From IMG/VR virus record IMGVR_UViG_3300044701_003704, positions 1-39,368 of that record: DNA of 39,368 nt; one strand, written 5' to 3'. The translations under genes and the position numbers were made by a program. This document shows positions 22,625 to 30,860 of this stretch, piece after piece. The DNA comes from a virus. Numbering within the stretch: the first letter of the stretch is position 1; the number at the start of each line of letters is the position of its first letter. A model generated the notes under the pieces. That model did not search any database and was not told the origin of the DNA. It was given only the letters and a program-made list of their open reading frames with translations.

Positions 22625-22696
22625 GGGCTGAGAGGCACGCTGCTGGAGCTGGTGCGGTTGCATGGCGACTACGTTAGGAGGTTGGGTAGTGACGGC

Positions 22697-23389
22697 TCAG
22701 CCTTGGGGCATCGAGTAGTAGGTGGCGAGGCGCTTTTTGAAGCGGCAGGTGGCTTCGGCGAGTTCGTCGCCGCTGAGTTCCCATACATCTGGGGGTCCAG
22801 CAGGGCGGGCGATCACCAGTACGGCGCGTTCTGGGCGGATGCCGTAGACGTGGTGAATGCCTTGGGCGTAGGCGCCGAGCTGGCAGAAGTAGTCCTCCAC
22901 CAATGCGGCGTCGCGCTTGTTCTTCGACGTCTTCCAATCGAGCAGGGTTAGCTGCTCTGGGTTGCGGCCGTAGGCCGCATACCCGAGCGCGTCGAAGCTG
23001 CCGGCGAAGCCGGAAGGGTGGTACACCGGCTTTTCGATGGCGACGGCGTGAGTCCAGTGAGACTCAAGCCAAGGGCGCATGGAGCGCCAGTAGCCGCCGA
23101 AGGCGAAGTGCTTCGGGTCTGGGGCCTCCTCGCCTGCGGTGCGGGCGGCGATCCAGGCTTCGATGGCGTTGTGCGTCCAGGTGCCGCGGGCTTTGGCGGC
23201 GTCGCTGATGCTCTGGGCATCTGGGCGCTTCAGCCATTGCTGGAGCCGCTCCTTGCCTTCGCTGGTGGCGCCGAGAATTGTGGTGACGCCGGGGAAGCGA
23301 CGGCCGCAGGGCGAGATGTAGCCGCTCTTGTCTTCGAGGCGCCGGGCGACTCCGCGGGGTTCCGGCAACGTGATGAATGGCGGGGTCAA
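22697..23389 (-). CDS. Cas4/RecB-like PD-(D/E)XK nuclease, 230 aa
   Basis: The core reads GFAGSFDALGYA, then LTLLDWKTSKNKRD and EDYFCQLGAYAQGIHHVYG. These are the D, the D-x-K and the Q-x-x-x-Y of the RecB/Cas4 nuclease fold. The N-terminus holds PGVTTILGATSEGKERLQQW. Such phage exonucleases process DNA ends for recombination or replication and are usually linked to SSB genes, as here. The TTG start at 23387-23389 overlaps the stop of the Cys-rich gene as TTGA, which supports it over longer frames. Confidence 0.75.
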   Translation of the reverse strand: MTPPFITLPEPRGVARRLEDKSGYISPCGRRFPGVTTILGATSEGKERLQQWLKRPDAQSISDAAKARGTWTHNAIEAWIAARTAGEEAPDPKHFAFGGYWRSMRPWLESHWTHAVAIEKPVYHPSGFAGSFDALGYAAYGRNPEQLTLLDWKTSKNKRDAALVEDYFCQLGAYAQGIHHVYGIRPERAVLVIARPAGPPDVWELSGDELAEATCRFKKRLATYYSMPQG

Positions 23390-23556
23390 CGTTCGTGGTC
23401 CCCGCACCATTCGTCGGCGGTGGTGCCGGGCCAGTTGGTGCCGCTGATGGCGTGCCGGTGGCAGGTGCCGAGGGGGCTGTCGGCTTTGTTGCGCACCCAG
23501 AACTGGCAATTAGCGCAGGTGCTGGGGCTCAGCGCATCGTCGAGGAGGTCGCTCAT
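23386..23556 (-). CDS. Cys-rich small protein (zinc-ribbon-like), 56 aa
   Basis: The frame ATG 23556 to TGA 23386 gives MSDLLDDALSPSTCANCQFW, then GTCHRHAISG and ADEWCGDHER. The pattern C-x2-C-x2-W ... G-x-C-H-R-H ... W-C-G-x-H-E is shared with the 72-aa protein at 15089-15307. A metal-binding site is likely. It overlaps the previous gene by ATGA and the nuclease by TTGA, so it may act with the nuclease. Function is unknown. Confidence 0.65.
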   Translation of the reverse strand: MSDLLDDALSPSTCANCQFWVRNKADSPLGTCHRHAISGTNWPGTTADEWCGDHER

Positions 23557-23774
23557 GGTGTGACGCGGAAGGGTTGGGCGATCTGCGCGTAAGGCGTGAG
23601 CGTTTTGAGGTCCCGAACAACCACCGCTAGGTGGTTGTGGTGGGACCAGCGGCGGCGGGCGGCGTGGGCGGCTTCACTGGTGACCCAATAGAACGCCTCC
23701 TCCGGTAGCTGGGTCCAGCCGCTGTCGCGACTGACGTAGCCGGCGGGGCCTCGTAGGTAGTAGCGGGTGCTCAT
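23553..23774 (-). CDS. Hypothetical protein, 73 aa
   Basis: The product MSTRYYLRGPAGYVSRDSGW is followed by TQLPEEAFYWVTSEAAHAAR and a beta-like end HNHLAVVVRDLKTLTPYAQI. Overlaps of ATGA type on both sides tie it to the 100-aa and 56-aa genes. No family is recognised. Confidence 0.6.
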   Translation of the reverse strand: MSTRYYLRGPAGYVSRDSGWTQLPEEAFYWVTSEAAHAARRRWSHHNHLAVVVRDLKTLTPYAQIAQPFRVTP

Positions 23775-24073
23775 GGCATGGCGTAGTCGTGGTGGCCTCG
23801 GTGCTCCCGTGTCTCGAAGAAACCCTCAAGCTCGGGGTTCTCTTGCATCAACAGCCGGGCGTAGTGCGAGGTGTAGTTGTTGTTCAGCCGGAAGCTCCGA
23901 GCCGAACTGCTCGTGCGAAGCACGAGCTCGTAGCGGCACACTTCCCAAAGGGCTTTGATGCCCCAGCGACTAACGCCACCTCGGCGGAGTTGCAGTGCGG
24001 AGCGCTGCAGCTGCTCGTAGATGTGGGGGTTCTCGGCGTGGAAGACCCAGAACTCGCGTTCGTGCTGGAGCAT
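23771..24073 (-). CDS. Conserved phage protein of unknown function, 100 aa
   Basis: From ATG at 24073 the product reads MLQHEREFWVFHAENPHIYE, then GVSRWGIKALWEVCRYELVL, FRLNNNYTSHYARLLMQENP and ELEGFFETRE. The layout F-x-x-ENPH-x-Y, W-G-I-K-x-x-W-E-x-x-R-Y and F-R-L-N-N-N-Y-x-S-x-Y-A-R is shared by small proteins found near ssDNA-binding and nuclease genes in many phages and prophages. A GAGG ribosome binding site 9 bp before the ATG and the 10-bp gap to the SSB-like gene decide the start. Confidence 0.65.
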   Translation of the reverse strand: MLQHEREFWVFHAENPHIYEQLQRSALQLRRGGVSRWGIKALWEVCRYELVLRTSSSARSFRLNNNYTSHYARLLMQENPELEGFFETREHRGHHDYAMP

Positions 24074-24083
24074 CGTCAGCACC

Positions 24084-24680
24084 TCAGCTCTTAATCCCGA
24101 AGGGATTGCCGCCGTCGTACAGGGCCTCAAGGTCGAAGCCGTTGGAGCAGGCGGTGTCCCAGGCGTTGATCACCTGCTGCGCCACCTTGGTGTTGGAGCG
24201 CTTCGTCGGCACCATCGCGGCGTGGTACTTGGTGTCGGTGCCGCGGCCGGTGCGGGTCACCTTCACGTCCCACTCGCTCAGGTCGCTGTAGTCCTCGTCA
24301 GAGAACAGGCGGTTCAGGTCAGCGAGCAGCGTCTTCTGGTTGGCGCTGAAGACGCGGACGGCTTCGGCCTCGTAGTCGTATACCGCGAAGGCGCTGCACG
24401 ACTTGATGGCTTTGCGGCCGTCGCGCTCAGTCACCGTGCCACCCACCTGCTTTTCGAGCTGGGCCAGCAGCTCGGCGTCGGGCCACTCGGGGGTGATCCT
24501 TTTGGTCATCCCGCCGCCGTCTTTGGTGAACCACACCTCAACGCCTTCGAGGGGCTGTTCGGAGAGGATCGCGAAACGGACGTTGCCGCCGTCTTCGATT
24601 GAGCTGGGGTTCAGATAACCGCCGCCGCTCGACTCTTTCGGAGCAAGGGTGGCGCTGAAATCAGAGGAGAAAAATGGCAT
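24084..24680 (-). CDS. ssDNA-binding protein-like (phage OB-fold type), 198 aa
   Basis: The sequence has VRFAILSEQPLEGVEVWFTK, then a middle SAFAVYDYEAEAVRVFSANQ, KTLLADLNRLFSDEDYSDLS and EWDVKVTRTGRGTDTKYHAA. This run of V-Y-D-Y-x-x-x-x-V-R-x-x-x-x-x-Q-K-T-L and W-D-V-K-V-T-R-x-G-x-G-x-x-T-K-Y is typical of phage single-stranded DNA-binding proteins with an OB fold. It would coat replication intermediates and work with the nearby polymerase, primase-helicase and nuclease. The ending is short and not strongly acidic, unlike many SSBs. Confidence 0.65.
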   Translation of the reverse strand: MPFFSSDFSATLAPKESSGGGYLNPSSIEDGGNVRFAILSEQPLEGVEVWFTKDGGGMTKRITPEWPDAELLAQLEKQVGGTVTERDGRKAIKSCSAFAVYDYEAEAVRVFSANQKTLLADLNRLFSDEDYSDLSEWDVKVTRTGRGTDTKYHAAMVPTKRSNTKVAQQVINAWDTACSNGFDLEALYDGGNPFGIKS

Positions 24681-24722
24681 TGGTCGGAGTGGGGCTCTCG
24701 GAGCCGTGGGGTCGCATCCACT

Positions 24723-24950
24723 CTACCTAACCTGGGTAGGTTGGTCAACCTCAACGGGAGTTTCGGTCCATTCCCAGGCTTTGCGGATCAGACGCTCCAT
24801 GGCTTCGGAGCGGGCCATGCCCTGGACAGAAGCGATTTTTGTGAGGATGTCCCAGGCGTGGTCAGTCATAGACAGGCTTCTGCAGCGTTTGGGCTCGCCC
24901 CAGTGGGTGCGGCTCTGGGCGTCGCCGAGGGGGCGGTTGGAAGCGGGCAT
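24723..24950 (-). CDS. Ribbon-helix-helix-like small protein, 75 aa
   Basis: After a basic N-terminus the protein reads CRSLSMTDHAWDILTKIASV followed by QGMARSEAMERLIRKAWEW. The plan of a beta strand, helix, short turn with R-S-E, and helix ending in W-E-W resembles CopG/Arc-type ribbon-helix-helix DNA-binding proteins. A possible role is to control the replication genes. An alternative start inside the frame cannot be excluded. The segment CTACCTACCTAG lies about 20 bp upstream. Confidence 0.5.
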   Translation of the reverse strand: MPASNRPLGDAQSRTHWGEPKRCRSLSMTDHAWDILTKIASVQGMARSEAMERLIRKAWEWTETPVEVDQPTQVR

Positions 24951-24968
24951 TGCTGGGCGTGAATGGCA

Positions 24969-25697
24969 CTAGGTAGGTAGCGTATCGGTTGCGGCAGCGT
25001 TGGCAAGGTGGTCTTCGACCACCTCCCACAGGGCGGCGTCCGTTGTTTCGGCGAGCGCAGCGAGCCGAGGCAGGTGCATCAGCACCATGTCGGCGGGGAC
25101 CACCTTGCCCATCAGCAGGGGCTCGATGCTGGGGCAGGCACTGCGCAGTGCTGGTAGCTCGCCTAGCCAGTCCACGCCTTGGCTGGCGAGGCGTAGCCGC
25201 AGCCAGCGGCCTAGGGCTTGGCAGGCGGCTTCCTCGTCAGTTGGCGCTAGGTGGCGGCCGGTGTCGGCAGTGAGGGCTCTGAGGCCCGAGAAGGCCATGA
25301 ACAGGCCCTGTGGGCTCAGGGACACGCCAGAGGCGTCGGTGAAGGGTTCACGGGCCTCCCAGAGGTGTCTCAGGGCGTCGGGGAGTTTGGTAGGTAGCCC
25401 GATATCGGGGGATGGCTCGATCTGGGCCTCAGGCAATCCCAGTGAATGGGCGTGGGCGATGTTGAGGTAACCCACTGCCATGAACACGAGGGGACCGGGT
25501 TGGCGCAGCTTCTGCTGAGAGAAGCCGCCCATCTGGGAGCTGTGGAACAGCCGGGCGCCCAGGTAGGCGTCGGAGAGCTTCAGGAGCTGGGGCTGGGTCC
25601 ACTGGGACATCCAGGCGCGCCAGCGGGAGGAGAAGGCGCTGGAGCCGGTGTCCATGACGTCGAGGATCGGGTTGGGGCCGAGGTGCCGTTGAGCCAT
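24969..25697 (-). CDS. Hypothetical protein, 242 aa
   Basis: From ATG at 25697 the product begins MAQRHLGPNPILDVMDTGSS and is mostly helical, rich in Leu, Ala and Trp (WMSQWTQPQLLKLSDAYLGA, PGPLVFMAVGYLNIAHAHSL). The C-terminal half has ACQALGRWLRLRLASQGVDW and LMHLPRLAALAETTDAALWE. No catalytic motif is recognised. It is the first gene after the primase-helicase terminator, transcribed with the SSB-like and nuclease genes, so a replication link is plausible. Confidence 0.6.
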   Translation of the reverse strand: MAQRHLGPNPILDVMDTGSSAFSSRWRAWMSQWTQPQLLKLSDAYLGARLFHSSQMGGFSQQKLRQPGPLVFMAVGYLNIAHAHSLGLPEAQIEPSPDIGLPTKLPDALRHLWEAREPFTDASGVSLSPQGLFMAFSGLRALTADTGRHLAPTDEEAACQALGRWLRLRLASQGVDWLGELPALRSACPSIEPLLMGKVVPADMVLMHLPRLAALAETTDAALWEVVEDHLANAAATDTLPT

Positions 25698-26081
25698 GTG
25701 CAAGCTATGTAGGTAGCTTCCACAGTACCCCCCTTGATCAGGGGCTGCTGCAAAAAGCCCCTAACACAAGTGGGATTTCGCCTTAGCGTCCTATCTCCTC
25801 CAAATCCACTGCTACTAAAGGGGTGTGGTGGTGTTGGACATAAACAGGAGACGGGACAGTGCCTCATCTCACTTTGAGACTCACGAGACGCAGTGCGGCA
25901 GCTGTCCTGTGTGCCCTAGGAGGGGTCCGGTCATCAGGGCCCAGTTGTACCAAGGGATCTCAGCGACTGAGGTTTGATGGGACAGGCAAAACCCCACTTT
26001 TTATAGGGCTTTTTTGCAGAAAACCCCTTAAGCCCATAGGGAAGGGCTCAAGGGGCGTGGATCTGCAGCAGCTCTGCAGCA
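25698..26081. other. Gene-free gap with inverted repeat and terminator
   Basis: No credible gene is seen in these 384 bp. CTGCAAAAAGCCCC at 25748-25761 and GGGCTTTTTTGCAG at 26006-26019 are inverted repeats of each other (13 of 14), enclosing about 245 bp. The first is part of a hairpin AGGGGCT...AGCCCCT. Close to the primase-helicase, this could hold an origin or the promoter of the 242-aa operon. No clear -10/-35 pair was found. Confidence 0.4.
26020..26055 (-). terminator. Terminator after the primase-helicase gene
   Basis: On the minus strand CCCCTTGAGCCC (26055-26044), an 8-nt loop and GGGCTTAAGGGG (26035-26024) form a 12-bp stem with one mismatch, followed by TTTT. It stands 26 bp after the stop of the primase-helicase gene. 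Confidence 0.8.
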
Positions 26082-28328
26082 TTAGACGTTGTTGATGCCT
26101 TCGGCTTTGGAGCCGGCCATCGCATTGGCGGCGTCGCGGATCACCTGGCGAGGGCGGTAGTGGGTGTCATACCGCCCAGTTACACGCGATCTCAACTTCC
26201 GCGACTCCAGCACCGTTCCCGTCATCTGGTCCAGATAGCGGCGCAGGGTGCGGCTGTTGAAGCCGAGGTCCAGCTCCTTGGCCCATTCCGATGCAATCCG
26301 CCACTCCTCGTGGCGTACAGCGCGGAACCGGTGCGACAGCATGTCCAGCGGACCACCAGCTTCTGGGTTCCCCAGCCGCAGCTGCCAGTACCCCTGATAC
26401 GGGTTACGTGTGACCGAAATGCGTTTGTCGCGGTAGCCGGTGCGGCTTTTCTGCATCACCAGATGGCGGGTGGGTCCGATCTCTGGCATTGGTTGGCCGC
26501 GGCGCCACGTCGCCATCTCGGGCGGGTAGTAGACCCACATCTCTTCGGTGGCGGCTTTGACCTGCTCGGAGCCGCTGAAGCGGGTGGGCTCGTCGCGGGT
26601 GGTGTGGTGCAGGATCAGGTGCGCGCACGCCGGCCACGCCACACCGTTGTATTGCACCAGTTGGCGGATGGGGCGTCCGTAGCTGCCGTCGCTGATCTTG
26701 GCGTCTGTGCCCATCATTGATGTCAGGCAGTCGTAGATCACCAGATCCGGGGTGTAGTCCTGCAGGGTCTTCACAATGCTGACCATCCGGTCGAAGGTGA
26801 CGGCGCTGCAGATGTCCAGGCGGCCATCGCTGCTTTCGATGCCCTCCAGCGCCAGGTCGCGCACCATGTCGAGGTCGCTGCAGTCGCTGGTAAAGATCAG
26901 CACCTTGCCCGGCTTCTCGACGCTGTGGCGGGTGCCGTCGATCTCGATTGGCAACCCGTGCAGGACGCGATTAGCGAGGAAGCAGGCCAGCGTGGTTTTG
27001 CCGCTGTGGCTGGCACCGGCTAACAAATGCACGCGGCGGCCCAGAAAGCCGTCAATCACGTCCGTGCAGATGTTGTCCTTCCGCATCGTTTGTTGGATCT
27101 CTTCGATCTTGCGGGGGCCCTGGCGCTCCACTTGACCTAGGAACTGCTGCAGCACCTCTTCGCGGATGCGCTCTGCGTCGATGCCGTACTCCTTCTTGGC
27201 GCGCCCCAGCAAATACGACGTCACGATGCTGTCATTTTCGTGTTTGATGAACTCGTTGATGATCTTGCGGTAGCCCTCGGCGCCCACCTGCAGATCCACA
27301 GGCGGGATGGCCCAGCTCGGCGGCTCCCAGCCGGCTTCGCGGGCGAAGAAGAACACCGAGGCGATCCGGCTCTTCTGCTCGTCGACGACACGGCTCTGCG
27401 CGAGTGACTTCAGCGTCTTGGCGCAGTCGGTGCGGTCACCCCATTCGTTTTTGGCGTTCCAGTCGGAACCTTCAAGCATCTCGATCGCCAGCTCCAGACC
27501 GAACTCGTTGAGCACGGCGCACATGACGCGGCGCACCTTCTCGTAGGTGCCGGAGCCTTTGCCCTGGCGGTTGGGGCAGTAGGGCAGCGCCAGCTCCACC
27601 AGCTCCCGCCGCTCAAAAGCGGTGAGGCGCTCCCATGGGGTGCCGTCGTCTTCGCCGGAGCGGAGCCGCTCCTGCACCGTGCGCTCTTTGGCGGCATCGG
27701 CTTGGCGCAAGATGCCCTCCAGTAGCCATTCCGGTGCTTCCGCCACCGGTACGTCACTCGGGGCTCGGCCCTCCATCCACCTGTAATAGAGCGGTGCCTG
27801 GTGGGATGACTCGGGATGGTCGCCGATGATCACCGCATGGCGACCGGCGCCTGTCGTGTTCTGCCAGATCGCCTCCAACACCACGTTGCCGATGCTGGAG
27901 CGCCAGCTGGCGCTGCGGTTGGCGAACTGGGGCCACCACTGCGGCGGCACCGAGAAAAAGCACTTGCCGCGCCCCAGCTTTCCCGACATGTTCGCCACCG
28001 TCACCGGCAGCTCGCTGGGAAAGCGGTTGAAGTGGCGCCTGAAGGCGCGCACCGACTGGGAGCCGGTGCCGTCGAAGTCCAGCACCAGCAGCCCGTTGGA
28101 CTCCTCGCCCGTGATGACGCCGAGGCCGATGGTCTTGCGGTGCTTCCACCGCTCGTTGGCATTCGGGGTGGCATTGATGCGAACAACGGAATCCAGGCTG
28201 TGTCCATGGCCCGGCTGGTTCCAGTTCTCCTCGAAGCAGCGCTTGGCGTCGCCGTCGCCGCCGGTTAGCGCAAAACGCCAGTGCGCAGGCACTCCCAGCA
28301 GGAGCGCCGTCTGATCTTGCCTCAGCAT
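26082..28328 (-). CDS. Bifunctional primase-polymerase / replicative helicase
   Basis: This is a 748-residue fusion. The N-terminal prim-pol (archaeo-eukaryotic primase type) shows the catalytic pair in LLVLDFDGTGS (D84, D86), SGKLGRGKCFF near 115-125 and LEAIWQNTTGAGRHAVIIGD near 151-170, then LYYRW. The C-terminal RecA-fold ATPase has Walker A GASHSGKTT (438-446) and Walker B PDLVIYD (527-533), with HLILHHTTRD after it. Such proteins prime and unwind phage DNA. The gene is divergent from the polymerase operon and ends in a strong terminator. The last 90 residues are basic and may bind DNA. Confidence 0.82.
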   Translation of the reverse strand: MLRQDQTALLLGVPAHWRFALTGGDGDAKRCFEENWNQPGHGHSLDSVVRINATPNANERWKHRKTIGLGVITGEESNGLLVLDFDGTGSQSVRAFRRHFNRFPSELPVTVANMSGKLGRGKCFFSVPPQWWPQFANRSASWRSSIGNVVLEAIWQNTTGAGRHAVIIGDHPESSHQAPLYYRWMEGRAPSDVPVAEAPEWLLEGILRQADAAKERTVQERLRSGEDDGTPWERLTAFERRELVELALPYCPNRQGKGSGTYEKVRRVMCAVLNEFGLELAIEMLEGSDWNAKNEWGDRTDCAKTLKSLAQSRVVDEQKSRIASVFFFAREAGWEPPSWAIPPVDLQVGAEGYRKIINEFIKHENDSIVTSYLLGRAKKEYGIDAERIREEVLQQFLGQVERQGPRKIEEIQQTMRKDNICTDVIDGFLGRRVHLLAGASHSGKTTLACFLANRVLHGLPIEIDGTRHSVEKPGKVLIFTSDCSDLDMVRDLALEGIESSDGRLDICSAVTFDRMVSIVKTLQDYTPDLVIYDCLTSMMGTDAKISDGSYGRPIRQLVQYNGVAWPACAHLILHHTTRDEPTRFSGSEQVKAATEEMWVYYPPEMATWRRGQPMPEIGPTRHLVMQKSRTGYRDKRISVTRNPYQGYWQLRLGNPEAGGPLDMLSHRFRAVRHEEWRIASEWAKELDLGFNSRTLRRYLDQMTGTVLESRKLRSRVTGRYDTHYRPRQVIRDAANAMAGSKAEGINNV

Positions 28329-28470
28329 GACTTAAGTAGGTTGAACCAGATGAGGCTATTCGCGAATTGGCCGACCGCCAGGGGTTTCAGACCTTTCTCG
28401 GTAAGTCTCTTGGGTCTTGGGTAGCCAAAGCTTCCCTGCGTAGGTAGGGTGTAGCGGTTGCGGAGATGAC
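28329..28470. promoter_or_regulatory. Divergent control region of helicase and polymerase operons
   Basis: The 142-bp gap between the primase-helicase (minus) and the polymerase operon (plus) must drive both. It holds a perfect 10-bp palindrome ATTCGCGAAT (28358-28367), a CTTAAG palindrome at 28331, and TAGGTAGGGTGTAG near 28441 before the plus genes. No convincing sigma-70 promoter pair was found. Confidence 0.35.
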
Positions 28471-28620
28471 ATGACTTACTCCGACCGGGCCTACTGGCTT
28501 GGTTTTGCCTTCGGCATTGGCCTCGGACTGGCATCCTTTCTCTGGGGATGTTCGTGGGAGCGCTGTATGCGGCCTTCTTTGCTCGGCGCTTACCCAACCC
28601 CGTTGCATCAGGCGCCGTGA
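28471..28620 (+). CDS. Small membrane protein, 49 aa
   Basis: The frame ATG 28471 to TGA 28620 gives MTYSDRAYWLGFAFGIGLGL followed by ASFLWGCSWERCMRP and a short end. Residues 9-26 form a glycine-rich hydrophobic helix that could span the membrane. A GGAG sequence stands upstream. The stop overlaps the next GTG start (GTGA), which supports the gene. The role is unknown. Confidence 0.45.
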   Translation: MTYSDRAYWLGFAFGIGLGLASFLWGCSWERCMRPSLLGAYPTPLHQAP

Positions 28621-28832
28621 CCGCATCAACTCAAGCACCGCCCGAGGAGCGCGTGGTGCCGCTGGGCCGCAAGGACGCCGCCGAGCAGCTCCTGCTCCAG
28701 CACTTCGACTACCTCGATCCGTTTCTGGTGCGGACCCTTTTCTTCTGGGCCCACATCTATCTGACCTGCACCGACGCCAGCTTCCAGCTCTTTACCGACT
28801 CCCTCAATGACCCTGACCGCCGTCGCTCCTAG
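28617..28832 (+). CDS. Hypothetical protein before DNA polymerase, 71 aa
   Basis: GTG at 28617 overlaps the previous stop. The product MTASTQAPPEERVVPLGRKD continues with AAEQLLLQHFDYLDPFLVRT and LFFWAHIYLTCTDASFQLFT. It is mainly helical with many aromatic residues. Its end overlaps the start of the polymerase gene by 26 bp, so translation of the two is probably coupled. No family is recognised. Confidence 0.55.
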   Translation: MTASTQAPPEERVVPLGRKDAAEQLLLQHFDYLDPFLVRTLFFWAHIYLTCTDASFQLFTDSLNDPDRRRS

Positions 28833-30636
28833 CCCCTCCCGTCTGGCTGAGCGCTTGGATCAGCTGGGCACCAGCTTCTGCCTCGATACAGAAACGGCGT
28901 TGGCTCCGCTGTGCTTTCAGCGCCGGCAGGCCCGGCTCATTCAGCTGCACAACGACAACGGCTCCTTCTGGTACGACCTCGCCGCCTTCGACAGCGAGCA
29001 CTGGGACGTGCTGAGCGAGTTTCTGGAGCGCCCTGAGCTGGAGATCACCGGCCAGAACCTGGCCTTTGACTACCGCGTGCTTTTCGCAAATGGCATCACT
29101 TTGCGCGGAACGCTCTACGACACCATGATCGCCTCGTCGTTGCTGACGAATGGCATGGCCAACGTCAAGCACTCCCTAGCGGAAATCGCTCGCCGCAAGC
29201 TGGGGCGCACGCTCGACAAAACCCTGCAAGCGCAGGATTGGATGAACGCCCAGCTCAACGACGCCGACATCGGCTACGCCATGGAGGACGTGCGCGTTAC
29301 TTGGGAGCTGGCGCACATCCTGCACGAGGAGATCGCTGCGCAGGGCTTGGGCGAGGTGTACCGCCTCGAATGCGCTCTCATCCCGGCGGTCGTGTCGATG
29401 GAGCACAACGGAATGCCGTTGGACTCAGATGCGATAAGTGAGACGATCGAGCACTACCGAGAGGAAGCGGCAGCGGCGCGGGACTGCTTTCTGGAGACGC
29501 TGGATGGGCGGCTGCAGGACGCTGGTGCTCCTTCGCTACCGAGGGATGAGGACGGCACCTTCAACACTCGCGTTAAAGACACCGGCTCTATAAGGCTCGG
29601 CACCAAACGCTACGCCGGCTTCAACATCAACAGCGCCCAGCAGGTGCTGGCGTGGTGGAAATTTCTCGGCATTGAGCCGGTGGACGAGGCGAAGAAGCCG
29701 TCTACCGACAAGAAGGTGCTGGCCCGGTTCCAGAGCGACGAGCTGGTGCGGATGTTCCTGCACTACAAGCGCGTTGAAAAGCGCCTCGGCATGGCGCAAA
29801 AGCTCACGGAGCACTGCGATCCCGATGGGCGCATCAGGGCCCGGTTTATGCCACTAGCCACCGGAACAGGCCGCTTCGCCTCCTCGTCGCCGAACCTCCA
29901 GCAGGTCCCTCGTGACCCTGAGTTCCGCTGCGCTTTCCGGCCTTCGGCCGGAAGGGTGTTGGTGCAGGCGGACTATGCGGCGATGGAGCTGCGGGTGGCG
30001 GCGGCTATCGCTAAGGAGCAGCGCATGATCGACGCCTTTAACGAGGGCGCCGATATTCACACCCGCACAGCGGCCCTGATGTACAGCATCGAAGAGTCCG
30101 AAGTCGACCGCGAAAGGCGTCAAAAAGGCAAGGCACTCAGCTTTGGGGCGTTGTACGGCTCATCCGCTAAGGGCGTACAGCAGTATTGCGCCACCCTCGG
30201 CCTGTTCATCACGGCGAAGGAGGCGTTTGAGCTTTTGGCGCGGTGGCACGATGCTTACCCCGCTTTTGGCGAGTGGCACAAGCTCTGCGATAAACGCGCC
30301 GACGCTGGCGAGCCGGTGCGGACGCTCATCGGCAGGCGCAGGTGGCTGTATGGCGATGACAACCGCCTCACCACTCAGGCCAACAACGTTGTGCAGGGCA
30401 CCAGCGCCGACATCATGAAGGCCGCCCTGATCGAGATCCACCGGCAGCTGCCCACTGGCGCCCAGCTCCTAGCCACGATCCACGACGAGGTGATCGTCGA
30501 GTGCGAAGACATTGACGGCGAGGCCGTGCTGGAGCTGGTGCTGCGGGAGATGGAAGAGGCGGCGGTGCCGGTACTTGGCACCGGCATCCGCATCTCCGCT
30601 GAGGGCGGTGTGCTCCAGAGCTGGGGCGACAAGTAA
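28807..30636 (+). CDS. polA: DNA polymerase I (family A) with 3'-5' exonuclease
   Basis: The 609-residue enzyme copies the phage genome. Exonuclease motifs: CLDTET (D27, E29), GQNLAFD (D88) and YAMEDVR (Y157, D161). Polymerase motif A is VQADYAAMELR (D389). Motif B is RRQKGKALSFGALYG, with R438, K442, F446 and Y450. Motif C is ATIHDEV (D560, E561). There is no 5'-3' exonuclease domain, as usual in phage enzymes. F446 aligns with E. coli Phe762, the position used to group phage polymerases; Phe or Tyr is more often linked to virulent and Leu to temperate phages. Here Phe occurs in a genome with integrase genes. Confidence 0.92.
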   Translation: MTLTAVAPSPSRLAERLDQLGTSFCLDTETALAPLCFQRRQARLIQLHNDNGSFWYDLAAFDSEHWDVLSEFLERPELEITGQNLAFDYRVLFANGITLRGTLYDTMIASSLLTNGMANVKHSLAEIARRKLGRTLDKTLQAQDWMNAQLNDADIGYAMEDVRVTWELAHILHEEIAAQGLGEVYRLECALIPAVVSMEHNGMPLDSDAISETIEHYREEAAAARDCFLETLDGRLQDAGAPSLPRDEDGTFNTRVKDTGSIRLGTKRYAGFNINSAQQVLAWWKFLGIEPVDEAKKPSTDKKVLARFQSDELVRMFLHYKRVEKRLGMAQKLTEHCDPDGRIRARFMPLATGTGRFASSSPNLQQVPRDPEFRCAFRPSAGRVLVQADYAAMELRVAAAIAKEQRMIDAFNEGADIHTRTAALMYSIEESEVDRERRQKGKALSFGALYGSSAKGVQQYCATLGLFITAKEAFELLARWHDAYPAFGEWHKLCDKRADAGEPVRTLIGRRRWLYGDDNRLTTQANNVVQGTSADIMKAALIEIHRQLPTGAQLLATIHDEVIVECEDIDGEAVLELVLREMEEAAVPVLGTGIRISAEGGVLQSWGDK

Positions 30637-30860
30637 CCGCTGGGCAGCCGAAAGGTGTAAGTCCCAGAACATCGCAGCGTGACGCGGCGCACTGCAACGC
30701 AATTCACCGCGGCGCACAGGCCCCTCACAGAGATGGGGCGCATAAAAACATTGGTTTGGCTCAAAGCACCGCTCCGCCTCGCAGTGCTACGCCACGCCGA
30801 GCTGCGCGCCGCAAAGCAAAGGCCCCCGCACTGAGTCGGGGGCTCGCCCGCGCAGCGGGC

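Noticed and set aside
25859-26095. Plus-strand frame of 78 codons in the gap before the primase-helicase
   Set aside because: It starts with GTG without a ribosome binding site, crosses the terminator hairpin and shows no protein-like pattern.
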